Assembly: GCA_024643945.1 (NCBI GenBank)
Contig: JAHELX010000126.1
Span: forward strand, 1-12,108
DNA length: 12,108 bases
Source of the DNA: Anaerolineales bacterium
GTDB taxonomy: Bacteria; Chloroflexota; Anaerolineae; 4572-78; NAK82
Reading direction: 5' to 3'
Shown: positions 4,835 through 11,636 of the stretch, piece by piece
How the letters are laid out: every line of letters starts with the position of its first letter
Position numbering within the stretch: position 1 is the stretch's first letter
The notes under the pieces: model-generated
Told to the model about the DNA's origin: nothing
Database searches by the model: none
The model's input: the letters and a program-made list of their open reading frames with translations, nothing else
Made by a program: the position numbers and the translations under genes

Positions 4835-6091
4835 TTAGTTCCGCCCCAAAGGCGGGATGGTAACATGCATGCGGTAAACCGTCTCGCCGTCCGGTCTGCC
4901 CCTTACCAGGATGTAGTAATCCTGAGTGGAAGGCAGGACTCCGCTGAAGCTGGAAGCCTCAGCGTGGTCCGACATCAGTACCGTCCCATCCGCCCCCCAG
5001 ACGGCCAGGATCGCCTGGCCCCCGGTAAAGGATAGATTCACCGTCATGGTCTGCCCGCCTGAGGCAGAGAGCACGTATGGGTCTGAACCGGAAGCCTGCA
5101 AATGACCTGTCACCGTGGCCGAAGTAGCCCCAGTCTGGAAATGGATGCGCTCAGGAGCCGGGGTGGGTTGATTCGACCCCAAAGGCGGGATGGTGACCGT
5201 CATGCTGTAATCCGTGCTGCCGTCCGGTCTGCCCTTTAAAAGAATGTAGTAATCCTGGGTGGAAGGCAGGACACCGCTGAATTGGGACGCTTCAGCATGG
5301 TCCGACATGAGCACATTCCCGTCCTTTCCCCAGATTGCCAGGATCGCCCGGCCTTGGGTGAAGGATAGGTCCACTGTCATCGTCTGCCCTGCTGAGGCAG
5401 ACAGCACATACAGATCCGAGCCGGAAGCCTGTAGATGACCCGTCACTGTGGCCGAAGTAGCGCCGGACTGGAAATATATACGCTCGGGAGCCGGTGTGGG
5501 CTGCTCCGCCGGCGCGGTTGGCGCGCTAGTCGGCGCGTTGGCCGGCTCCGTTGTCTGGCCGGGCGTAGGCGGTTCGGCCGGGGCGCCGGTAGCTTCCAAC
5601 GTTGGCTTTTCTGTTGTAACGGTTTCGGATTTTATGAAATTGAGCACACCTTGCCCATTAGCGTAGGATATCACCAGTCGATCGCCGCTGAGTTCAAAAC
5701 TGCCGGCCGCCTGCAGCGCCTGGAAATAGCGCTGCTCCTGCCGCGTCAAACCCTCCTCCGCACAAGCCATCTCTGTTCTGGTGACCTCGCTGAAGGAAAG
5801 CCTTCCATCCTGGACCTGGTATCCGGCGCTGTATGTATTGCAGCCGCCCGATCCACTGACCAGCCCGTTCTCGTCAAACCGGAGCGTGATGGTGGAGCCG
5901 GGGAGCACAGACTCGACTGCGCCGGTGGAGCCAAACGACTCGAGCCTCCACTCTGTATTGGCAAGGGATCCGTTGACAACTGATGTCTGGCTGGCGCCAC
6001 TGGTCGGCTGCGGCGGTGCCGGCGAACAGGCGGCGAGGACAAGCATCACCAACCCGAAAATCGAAACTACTGATCTCTTATTTATCGTCAC
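4835..6091 (-). CDS. META-domain lipoprotein with two tandem C-terminal beta repeats
   Basis: The product is a secreted lipoprotein of 418 residues from GTG 6091. That start was preferred because GGAGG lies 9 nt upstream, while the TTG at 6097 leaves only 3 nt. Residues 1-22 form a lipoprotein signal ending in the lipobox LAAC with Cys22. Residues 42-153 are a META (HslJ-like) domain: NTEWRLESF, GGCNTY (82-87), MACAEEGLTRQEQRYFQAL. A Pro/Thr/Ala-rich linker follows (about 160-200). Two near-identical modules of 111 residues then begin PTPAPERI and end VTIPPLG; each resembles a pre-peptidase C-terminal-like beta sandwich. META proteins in E. coli affect heat-shock or novobiocin phenotypes, but the role here is unknown. 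The CPBP protease gene follows directly. Confidence 0.85.
   Translation of the reverse strand: MTINKRSVVSIFGLVMLVLAACSPAPPQPTSGASQTSVVNGSLANTEWRLESFGSTGAVESVLPGSTITLRFDENGLVSGSGGCNTYSAGYQVQDGRLSFSEVTRTEMACAEEGLTRQEQRYFQALQAAGSFELSGDRLVISYANGQGVLNFIKSETVTTEKPTLEATGAPAEPPTPGQTTEPANAPTSAPTAPAEQPTPAPERIYFQSGATSATVTGHLQASGSDLYVLSASAGQTMTVDLSFTQGRAILAIWGKDGNVLMSDHAEASQFSGVLPSTQDYYILLKGRPDGSTDYSMTVTIPPLGSNQPTPAPERIHFQTGATSATVTGHLQASGSDPYVLSASGGQTMTVNLSFTGGQAILAVWGADGTVLMSDHAEASSFSGVLPSTQDYYILVRGRPDGETVYRMHVTIPPLGRN
4838..5500 (-). repeat. In-gene tandem duplication, 333-bp period
   Basis: Two units (5500-5168 and 5167-4838) encode the duplicated C-terminal modules of the META lipoprotein. Shared landmarks such as GATSATVTGHLQASGSD, LMSDHAEAS and SGVLPSTQDYYIL recur exactly 111 residues apart. 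DNA similarity is still high, including synonymous positions, which suggests a recent duplication or ongoing gene conversion. Confidence 0.85.
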
Positions 6092-6093
6092 GA

Positions 6094-6366
6094 TCAAATA
6101 CCTCCAAATATTATGTTAACAGTCATCATCGATTCCACTGACGATCTCATCAGCAATTTTATCACATAAGATAGGATTTTTCGAAATGAAAAATAGACAA
6201 TTGAGAGGGTGAATTTGTGACTCTCAGCGATTGGAGTTTTGAACAGAGGGAAGGTTTCAACTTGCGGGATTTGGATTCCGTCTCGTGAAGAACCAGTCAC
6301 GTTCAGCCCGCCTGGCGCCGCTTTTTGATAGTTCATTCGTTCTCTGAAATTTGTTTGTACTGACAT
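6094..6366 (-). pseudogene. Truncated carboxymuconolactone decarboxylase / AhpD-type gene (5' remnant)
   Basis: The frame begins at ATG 6366 with AAGGAG 6 nt upstream. Its first 21 residues (MSVQTNFRERMNYQKAAPGGL, bases 6366-6304) match, in my reading, the opening of CMD/AhpD-family proteins, which typically start with a MNYQKAAPG-like segment. After that the translation no longer resembles the family. The expected helices and the CxxC redox motif are absent. The frame drifts into AT-rich DNA before a TGA that overlaps the next gene's TTG start. I infer that a deletion removed most of the gene but left its translation start. The remaining 91-codon frame could still be translated. The gene lies 18 nt after the 6385-6648 gene, as in an operon. 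The stretch 6094-6303 probably holds the promoter of the lipoprotein operon, but no convincing -35/-10 pair was found. Confidence 0.55.
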
Positions 6367-6384
6367 AATTTACTCCTTAACTAA

Positions 6385-6648
6385 TTATTGGCTTGTAGCT
6401 TCCTCACCAGGATCAATCCGATTGACGGAAATCAGGGGTATCCCCAAATTACGGATCTTTTTCAAGATCCCGTGTAAGGCTGCCTGATCAGTGACCGGTC
6501 CGGTCAGGATGGTCTGTCCACGCGCATCCAGCGTGATCGTAAAGCCCTCAAACCAATCCGACCATTGGCTGCTTAAATGACCCTGGAGGATGATTTGATA
6601 GATTGCAGGTTGGTCGGTACCGCGATTAGGGTGACTTTCATTTATCAT
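6385..6648 (-). CDS. Small conserved protein of unknown function
   Basis: An 87-residue soluble protein from ATG 6648, with AGGAA about 8 nt upstream. I recall similar unnamed proteins of about this size from Chloroflexota, built around IYQIILQGHLSSQWSDWFEG, then a short beta segment (FTITLDARGQTILTGPVTDQAAL) and an amphipathic helix (HGILKKIRNLGIPLISVNRI). No catalytic motif is visible. The pattern suggests a small alpha/beta fold. It lies 18 nt before the truncated CMD-type gene, suggesting that the two once formed an operon. Function unknown; coding status is fairly secure because of the sequence pattern and its likely conservation. Confidence 0.75.
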   Translation of the reverse strand: MINESHPNRGTDQPAIYQIILQGHLSSQWSDWFEGFTITLDARGQTILTGPVTDQAALHGILKKIRNLGIPLISVNRIDPGEEATSQ

Positions 6649-6715
6649 AACTTCGTTCCTGGTGTTTTAATGATGTTAAAGTATTTACAAAATCTTCTAT
6701 TGGGCGACCCTTTCT

Positions 6716-6934
6716 TCATACATTTGATCTGACTGCCTTCTGATATGCTGCTAATAGCTCTGGGTCATCTATAGAACCATGGTGATGAACTTGCCGCCAT
6801 TCTCCATTTATCCGCTGGAACATCCTGGTCGTCCTGATAGCCATATTCAGCATCGCTTCGCCCGCACTATACTCCCCTCCTGTTCTCTCCCGGTAACGGG
6901 CACCTGTTCTACTTTCACGATATGAACTCCTCTC
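6716..6934 (-). pseudogene. NTF2/SnoaL-like gene remnant (C-terminal part)
   Basis: An open frame of 72 codons ends at TGA 6718-6716 and is closed upstream by an in-frame TGA at 6937-6935. It has no start where the domain should begin. The translation contains TTRMFQRINGEWRQVHHHGSIDDPELLAAYQKAV, which looks like the last strands and helix of NTF2-like proteins (the SnoaL/DUF4440 kind, typically R-x-G-x-W-R-x-V-H-x-H). The N-terminal half of the domain is not found in the 170 bases upstream in any minus-strand frame I read. I infer a decayed gene. Confidence 0.55.
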
Positions 6935-7104
6935 TCAGATCAACGTGTGAGCACAACTGACGATCTGAACCTTAAGCATGGGTTAAGAACCAAGACTAGT
7001 TCGACAATGTCACATTAAGTAAGTGAATGATTCTTTACCCGATAGCGGAGGCGAGAAGCTTTGGAACGAGATCGATTGACGAAACATGCCATAGGTCTCT
7101 TGCA
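6935..7104. other. Intergenic stretch with no recognised gene
   Basis: Between the NTF2 remnant and the inverted repeat I see no frame with protein-like sequence on the minus strand. The only structure is a short CTTAA/TTAAG inverted pair near 6971-6987. It may be leftover sequence from the same deletion that created the remnant. Confidence 0.4.
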
Positions 7105-7152
7105 GCATTCCTCCAGAAGTGAAATTAATCCCTTTCTCTTCTGGAGGAATGC
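7105..7152. repeat. Perfect 15-bp inverted repeat with 18-nt loop
   Basis: GCATTCCTCCAGAAG (7105-7119) and its exact reverse complement (7138-7152) flank an 18-nt A/T-rich spacer. It starts 25 nt beyond the stop of the NTF2-like gene at 7177. On the minus strand no T tract follows, so it is not a classical intrinsic terminator for that gene. On the plus strand TTTTTT follows 8 nt later (7160-7165), but no plus-strand gene is present to terminate. It could be an mRNA 3'-end stabiliser, a rho-independent signal of poor form, or the scar of a small mobile element. Confidence 0.6.
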
Positions 7153-7176
7153 GACAAGCTTTTTTGAAGCGCTGTA

Positions 7177-7653
7177 CTAATCTCCTGTTGGAGGCAGCGT
7201 GGTCTTCGACGCAGGGGCCGTGGTGACGGAACCTTGTCCGGTCTGGCGTTGGACGGTCTCCATGTCGAAGTACTCACGAACGCGGTCGATCAGGCCGTCC
7301 GGTCTGAAGTGGAAGACGAAGCAGCATTGAATCTCATATTTCCGACCGGTTGGTTTAATCTTTAGATCGCCGAAGTCCGCCTGTCCGGTTAGGGTGCCGC
7401 CGCTGGTGTATTCGAGGCACGCGAAGTCGTCGGTGGCAAACAGGTTCACCAGCTTTTTCACCCGGTTCGGTGAGGCGGACCAGTGATTTTGAGCCCCCGC
7501 TCTGAATTGGTCCATGCCCTTGATCGTGGTACCGGTCGGGACGATGAAATACTCGATGTCATCAGCAAATAGGGCCAGTAAGCTATCCATGTCCTTGCCC
7601 CACAGCAGGTCGAAGTATTTGTACATTGTGTTCATATTCTCTTGTGCAGACAT
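7177..7653 (-). CDS. NTF2/SnoaL-like domain protein
   Basis: A 158-residue protein. ATG 7653 has AGGAGG 5 nt upstream. One NTF2-like (alpha+beta cone) domain is visible: helices in MNTMYKYFDLLWGKDMDSLLALF, the usual ADDIEYFIVP strand, GTTIKGMDQFRAGAQNHW, then strands ending CCFVFHFRPDGLIDRVREYFD. A Thr/Pro-rich tail of about 24 residues (QRQTGQGSVTTAPASKTTL onward) is probably disordered. Family members include SnoaL-type cyclases, ketosteroid-isomerase-like enzymes and many binding proteins, so the activity cannot be assigned. It is related to the 7917-8462 product (shared ADDIE and CFVxH...IDxVREYxD) and lies 263 nt downstream of it on the same strand, possibly on the same transcript. Confidence 0.85.
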   Translation of the reverse strand: MSAQENMNTMYKYFDLLWGKDMDSLLALFADDIEYFIVPTGTTIKGMDQFRAGAQNHWSASPNRVKKLVNLFATDDFACLEYTSGGTLTGQADFGDLKIKPTGRKYEIQCCFVFHFRPDGLIDRVREYFDMETVQRQTGQGSVTTAPASKTTLPPTGD

Positions 7654-7916
7654 TGGAACCTCCTATATAAACAAGTAAACAATGGTTTCTGCAATAAAGG
7701 CAGCATGGAGGTGGGCAGAGGTTGTTGAACAGGCAGCCGTTTGTCGCTGAAACCTTTAATGCAGATTTGATAGGTCATCTACTTCTGCCAACGCGTACTT
7801 TTACCCGGTTCTATTCACTCGAATTGAGTAACCAGGCTTCCGACGTTAAGGTGTTCTATCACTCGGTTGCACAGCTTCTCATCCGAAGTCATGTTGGCTC
7901 TCTCTGGTTCACTCGT
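7654..7916 (-). other. Gap between the two NTF2-like genes, with a small frame of doubtful status
   Basis: A 25-codon frame at 7892-7815 (MTSDEKLCNRVIEHLNVGSL...) looks protein-like and resembles the first helix of an NTF2-type protein. It has only a weak purine-rich ribosome site and stops early, so it is more likely a remnant than a gene. No convincing terminator or promoter was found in the gap; the AT-rich sequence just before ATG 7653 overlaps the ribosome site. Confidence 0.3.
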
Positions 7917-8462
7917 TCATTGGAATTGTGCCATGAGACTCTGAGTGTCGAGGTACTCGCGAACGATGTCAATTTTCCCCTGGGCATTGATGTGATACAC
8001 AAAGCAAACGGGTATTCTGTATGTCCGACCAATGAGACTCTGTGCGTCCCCGGGAAACGGCCATTTGGATTGCTTGGCAAACTCGATGATGCCTTCGGTA
8101 AGAGTGCCGATATTCCAGTACTCCCAGACACCCCATTCCTTGGTTGCCACGTTGCAGATGGCGACCGGTTCTTTGTAGGAACCCAACCCGCCTGCCCATA
8201 GAAAGGAGGTGACCTCCTTCTTGCCCTTGCGGATTTGCCCATTGTTCATCATGTCCCATTCAATGTCGTCGGCAAGCGGGACCTCAGCCGTGAGTCGATC
8301 CGCCTCGACCCGCTCGTGGGTATAGCTTAGAGCTGCCCAGAAGAAGGTCGAAAAGGGAGTCGCAGTTGAACCTGGTTGCAATGACTCGCCGGTACGTTGC
8401 GCTCCGGTTTCGTTGAAGAGGATCTCGAGAGGGTTCCTAGTACTCATGTTAGTCTGTTCCAT
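7917..8462 (-). CDS. NTF2/SnoaL-like protein, probable target of LuxR/MalT copy 2
   Basis: A 181-residue protein. ATG 8462 has AAGGAG 9 nt upstream; an in-frame ATG at 8447 has no comparable site. The C-terminal two thirds resemble an NTF2-like fold: LADDIEWDMMNNGQIRKGKKEV, WGVWEYWNIGTLTEGIIEF and VCFVYHINAQGKIDIVREYLD. The first 45 residues or so (NPLEILFNETGAQ, TPFSTFFWAALSYTHERV) form an N-terminal extension beyond the usual domain length. The substrate is unknown. The gene follows the terminator of LuxR copy 2 and is driven by the conserved direct-repeat promoter at 8512-8581. Its predicted leader is about 40 nt. The related gene 7177-7653 lies downstream. Confidence 0.8.
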   Translation of the reverse strand: MEQTNMSTRNPLEILFNETGAQRTGESLQPGSTATPFSTFFWAALSYTHERVEADRLTAEVPLADDIEWDMMNNGQIRKGKKEVTSFLWAGGLGSYKEPVAICNVATKEWGVWEYWNIGTLTEGIIEFAKQSKWPFPGDAQSLIGRTYRIPVCFVYHINAQGKIDIVREYLDTQSLMAQFQ

Positions 8463-8511
8463 AATAGTTATCTCCTTTATGATCAGTTTGTTTGAACTGT
8501 ACTTTCTCCAA

Positions 8512-8581
8512 CATTGTATCTAATAGCCTGGCGGCCGGAAACAGTCAAAGGATGTATTCGGGGTAGTAGTGGGGGGGGAAT
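8512..8581 (-). promoter_or_regulatory. Conserved activator-type promoter of the NTF2-like gene
   Basis: On the minus strand, CCCCCCACTACT (8576-8565) and ACCCCGAATACA (8564-8553) form the direct-repeat pair. TTTCCG (-35, 8541-8536), a 17-nt spacer and TACAAT (-10, 8518-8513) follow. The layout is base for base the same as at 985-1054 although 13 of 70 positions differ. The -10 here is closer to consensus than in copy 1, while the second repeat has diverged more. Promoter strength and activator dependence may therefore differ between copies. Confidence 0.65.
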
Positions 8582-8589
8582 CTATAATG

Positions 8590-8619
8590 AAAAAGACGCC
8601 CATCTTTGCAATGGACGCC
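8590..8619 (-). terminator. Intrinsic terminator of LuxR/MalT copy 2
   Basis: Read on the minus strand, GGCGTCCAT (8619-8611), a 7-nt loop and ATGGGCGTC (8603-8595) pair throughout, with two G-U pairs, and are followed by TTTTT (8594-8590). It occupies the same place relative to the stop codon as the terminator of copy 1. Confidence 0.75.
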
Positions 8620-8643
8620 TCGACCAATTGGTGGGCCATTTGT

Positions 8644-11352
8644 TTACAATAAACCTAACTCTCTGGCCCTGGCCACAGCCTGGGTCCGGCTCCCCACCTC
8701 CAGCTTGCCGTAAATGTTGTAGATGTGTTTTTTAACGGTACTGACAGCTATGACCAGGTCTTGGGCAATCTCTTGATTGGAATAACCGGCCGCCACCCGC
8801 CGTAAGACTTCCAGCTCGCGCTCGCTCAAGGATTCAATCAGGGGCTGCGGGGCGGTCGCGGCTTCACCCAAAGCATTCAGCAGGCGCAGGGCATAGGAGG
8901 CGTACAAATCCTGGGCGACCGCTTGGCGTAGTAACCTAGCCATTGGCGCGCCTTCGTCCAGAAAAATACGGACAAAACCTTCCGGTTCAGCCATTCCGAG
9001 GGCTTGCGCCAGCGCCGACAAGGCCTCCTCACCGCGATCCTGGGCGGCGAGGGTGATGGCTTGCAGGATCAGAATCTCGATCAGACTGCCATTGCGTCCG
9101 GCTGATGCGGCTCCCTGGTGCAGCCGGAGGAGCAGGGCCTCAGCGGCCTCCAGGTGGCCTTGCGCGATCAGCAAACGGGCCAGCGTTAAGTACTCGACTT
9201 CATAGTGAAAGGTGATCTTGGTATCCGCTTGGTTCAAGCCACTGGCCTGCGCCCAGCGGCTGGCTGCGGCCAGGTTGCCTTGCGCGATCCACAGCCGGGC
9301 CTGGCAGCAGGCAGCGGAGGGCAGCGGCCAAAAACGGCTCCCCTCGTATTGTTGGTCAATTTGCAGGGCGGCTCGAATGGCATCATGGCTGCCGCTCACA
9401 TCCCCCTGAGTCTGGCGCAGCCAGGCCAGCCAGGCGTGGCCGATAATCAAGATACTGGGATGGCCCCCTGCCTGCCCCAGCTTGATCCCTCTTTCCAGGT
9501 ATTCCGCCGCTGTGCTCAACTCATTTCGCTCGCGTAACAAGTCGCCGAAAGCCACGTACACAAAGCCGGCCGCCGGGAAATGGTGCCAACCGCGCCGGGC
9601 GACCAACTCCAGCCCTTCCTGACAAAGCTGCAGCGCCTGTTGCAGGGCACCCCGGGCCCGGAGTAATTGGGTGTTGAGGTAAATGGCCGACAAGGTGCTT
9701 GCCACGCGTTGAGACGTTTGGCCGGTGGCAATGATTTCAGAGAGCAATTGGGAGGCCGGCTCGAACTCACCCTGAAAGTAGTGAGCAATGGCCAGATTAA
9801 AGGTGAACATGGCCCGCAGCAGCGAGTCTTGCTCAGGCAGATGGGTTAACGCCTGCCGGGATAGGGCCATCGTCGAGGCAAAATCGCCGGCTAACCGCGC
9901 CAGGTAAGCTCGTATGGCGGCGATGTGACCCTGCACTTCAGGCGTCTGTTTCGCCTCATTCGTTGCCAGCATGGCCTCGACGGCTTCCAGACGGGTTGCG
10001 GCCTGCTCAATCTGCCCGCTAAGAAACAAGTCCCAGGCATAATACAGTGCTAACCGCGGCCGGGCCTGTACCTCGTCATCCGGTAAAGTCTCTAACCAGG
10101 TGAGCAGCCTGGCTAATTCGCTACGCTCAATCATAGCCGGCGCGACCTGCTCAACCAGAGCGGCGGCCCGGCCAAACGCTTGAGCCGCCAGCGCATGCCT
10201 CACCGCCGGACCGGTTAAGTCTGCTTGCTCATACCAGTGGCTGGCACTCAGGTGCAGCGCGCTAACTCGATCGGGATAAGCCTGTTGGAGCCGCTGGCGC
10301 AGCAGGTCGGCGAAAAGCGGATGATAGCGGTACCAGCGACGTTGATCGTCGAGGGGGTTGATGAAAAGGTTGGCGTGTTCCAGATAGACCAACAGCTCTT
10401 GCGCCCTGGAAGCGTCAGGAGCTCCGGGAGGTAGGGCCTCGTCACCTCGCACTATTGCCTCACACAGCGGGCCGCAAAGCTGGTCCAGGATAGAGGTGTA
10501 CAGCAGAAAGGTTTGAACCTCGGCCGGTTGTTGCTGCAACACCTCGTCCACCAGGTAATCCATAATGTAGTGATGGCTGCCGCTAAACTCTTCAATGAAC
10601 TGAGATACAGCCGCCGCCTCTCGCCGCCGCAACGAGAGGGCGGCCATTTGCAAGCCGGCAACCCAGCCTTCGGTGCGCCTGTCGAGGGCGGCCACCTCAG
10701 CCGGCGCCAAGCTCAGATCGATCATTTGCTCCAGAAACCGGGCCGTCTCGGCCGGGGTAAAGCGCAAATCGGCGCTGCGCAGTTCGTTCAACTGCCCGCT
10801 GGCTCGCAGCCGTGAAAGGGATAGGTCAGGGTCAACCCGGCTGGTCATCACCAGATGCACGGCCGGCGGGAGATGGTCAAGGAAAAAGCTCAGGGCTTGA
10901 TCAATGGTTTCATTTTCGATGCTGTGGTAATCATCCAGCACCAGGATAAATCTCTCTGAGATCGCCGTCAGGTCATTGATGAGCAGCGTCAGCAGCGTGT
11001 GGCTACGCGGCAGGGGCGATGACCGAAGCAGGGCCAACACCTCTGTGCCCACTTCGGGCTGGATCGTCTGCAATGCGGCAATCAAGTAGGTCAGAAAACG
11101 GGCCAAATCATTGTCATCTTCATCCAGCGTGAGCCATGCCGCCGGGAGGTTGACGTGATCCAGCCAACTGCTGACCAGCGTGGTTTTGCCAAAGCCAGCC
11201 GGAGCGCAGATGAGGGTCAATTTGCCAGGCAGGCCCTCATTCAGTCGCTCCATCAGGCGCGGGCGCGGGACGAGGCTGGTCCTGAGCCGGGTCGCAGGGT
11301 CAGGGCGAGTCATGGGGATATAGAGTTTGGTTTGCAGCAGGGGCGCGTCCAT
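8644..11352 (-). CDS. LuxR-family transcriptional activator, MalT-like STAND ATPase (copy 2)
   Basis: A 902-residue paralogue of the 1117-3849 product with the same domain order: Walker A APAGFGKTT (50-58), Walker B FILVLDDYH (135-143), DQRRWYRYHPLF winged-helix segment, helical sensor arm, and LuxR-type DNA-binding domain in the last 60 residues. The DNA-binding segment differs from copy 1 at only a few residues (HINNIY becomes HIYNIY; ELVVAV becomes DLVIAV), so both probably recognise the same kind of site. Scattered differences in the sensor arm could give different inducers. The linker after CEAI is shorter by a net 8 residues. The start is leaderless, as in copy 1. The NTF2-like genes are downstream, and the divergent SDR gene starts 284 nt upstream. 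The inducer is unknown. Confidence 0.93.
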   Translation of the reverse strand: MDAPLLQTKLYIPMTRPDPATRLRTSLVPRPRLMERLNEGLPGKLTLICAPAGFGKTTLVSSWLDHVNLPAAWLTLDEDDNDLARFLTYLIAALQTIQPEVGTEVLALLRSSPLPRSHTLLTLLINDLTAISERFILVLDDYHSIENETIDQALSFFLDHLPPAVHLVMTSRVDPDLSLSRLRASGQLNELRSADLRFTPAETARFLEQMIDLSLAPAEVAALDRRTEGWVAGLQMAALSLRRREAAAVSQFIEEFSGSHHYIMDYLVDEVLQQQPAEVQTFLLYTSILDQLCGPLCEAIVRGDEALPPGAPDASRAQELLVYLEHANLFINPLDDQRRWYRYHPLFADLLRQRLQQAYPDRVSALHLSASHWYEQADLTGPAVRHALAAQAFGRAAALVEQVAPAMIERSELARLLTWLETLPDDEVQARPRLALYYAWDLFLSGQIEQAATRLEAVEAMLATNEAKQTPEVQGHIAAIRAYLARLAGDFASTMALSRQALTHLPEQDSLLRAMFTFNLAIAHYFQGEFEPASQLLSEIIATGQTSQRVASTLSAIYLNTQLLRARGALQQALQLCQEGLELVARRGWHHFPAAGFVYVAFGDLLRERNELSTAAEYLERGIKLGQAGGHPSILIIGHAWLAWLRQTQGDVSGSHDAIRAALQIDQQYEGSRFWPLPSAACCQARLWIAQGNLAAASRWAQASGLNQADTKITFHYEVEYLTLARLLIAQGHLEAAEALLLRLHQGAASAGRNGSLIEILILQAITLAAQDRGEEALSALAQALGMAEPEGFVRIFLDEGAPMARLLRQAVAQDLYASYALRLLNALGEAATAPQPLIESLSERELEVLRRVAAGYSNQEIAQDLVIAVSTVKKHIYNIYGKLEVGSRTQAVARARELGLL

Positions 11353-11359
11353 ACGGTCG

Positions 11360-11388
11360 AGTATACCACAGTCAAAAGTGGATGAAAA
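11360..11388 (-). promoter_or_regulatory. Promoter of LuxR/MalT copy 2, probably leaderless
   Basis: On the minus strand, TTTTCA (11388-11383), 17 nt and TATACT (11365-11360) form the promoter, with TGG making an extended -10, as in copy 1. The A of the start codon lies 8 nt after the -10, leaving no room for a leader or ribosome site. Confidence 0.7.
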
Positions 11389-11406
11389 ATGAATCGACGA
11401 TCTTTA

Positions 11407-11419
11407 ACAATGCCATTGT
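11407..11419. repeat. 13-bp palindrome in the divergent intergenic region
   Basis: ACAATG (11407-11412) and CATTGT (11414-11419) are inverted around one base. An outer pair, ATCGAC (11393-11398) and GTCGAT (11418-11423), is also inverted. The site lies just upstream of the copy 2 regulator promoter and before the SDR gene. It could be an operator, but copy 1 has nothing equivalent and chance is not excluded. Confidence 0.3.
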
Positions 11420-11479
11420 CGATTTTGGACTGCACCCAACGACTATATAGTGAACGCAACTAAAATTTCAAAACTCTGT

Positions 11480-11620
11480 GTGCGAAGCCTGCGTGAATCT
11501 ATATCCCAGGCAAATTCGCCTAACGCAAACCAAAGCACTTGTTCATGGATAACTTCGCACTTTGGAGTGGAAATCAGGCGTAAAACCGCCACACTAATAC
11601 GAAGTTGTTTTTGAACAAGT
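11480..11620 (+). promoter_or_regulatory. Structured leader of the SDR gene with mutually exclusive pairings
   Basis: ACTTGTTCA (11537-11545) plus AACTTCG (11551-11557) are inverted against CGAAGTT (11600-11606) plus TGAACAAGT (11612-11620), with a 5-nt internal loop: 16 pairs closing just 3 nt before the ribosome site AAGGAG (11624-11629). The segment CTTCGCAC (11553-11560) can instead pair with GTGCGAAG (11480-11487). The two pairings share 11553-11557 and exclude each other. A possible weak promoter is TATAGT (11446-11451), with no good -35, which would place all of this in the 5' leader. It matches no riboswitch class I recognise. Alternatively the repeats are protein-binding sites on DNA. 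Confidence 0.4.
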
Positions 11621-11636
11621 ACAAAGGAGAATGAAA

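Larger units (their letters stand above)
8512..11391 (-). repeat. Duplicated regulator cassette, copy 2
   Basis: This is the second copy of the block at 985-3888. Similarity begins next to the -35 of the regulator promoter and ends at the -10 of the downstream promoter. Sequences on both outer sides are unrelated to those around copy 1. The boundaries coincide with functional edges, not with recognisable mobile-element ends. Confidence 0.85.

Noticed and set aside
7654..7690. TTGCAG...TTATAT as a promoter for the 7177-7653 gene
   Set aside because: The -10-like sequence overlaps the ribosome site, so transcription would start after it and lose it.
7722..8201. Plus-strand 159-codon frame
   Set aside because: It is largely antisense to the NTF2-like gene 7917-8462, with no ribosome site or recognisable domain.
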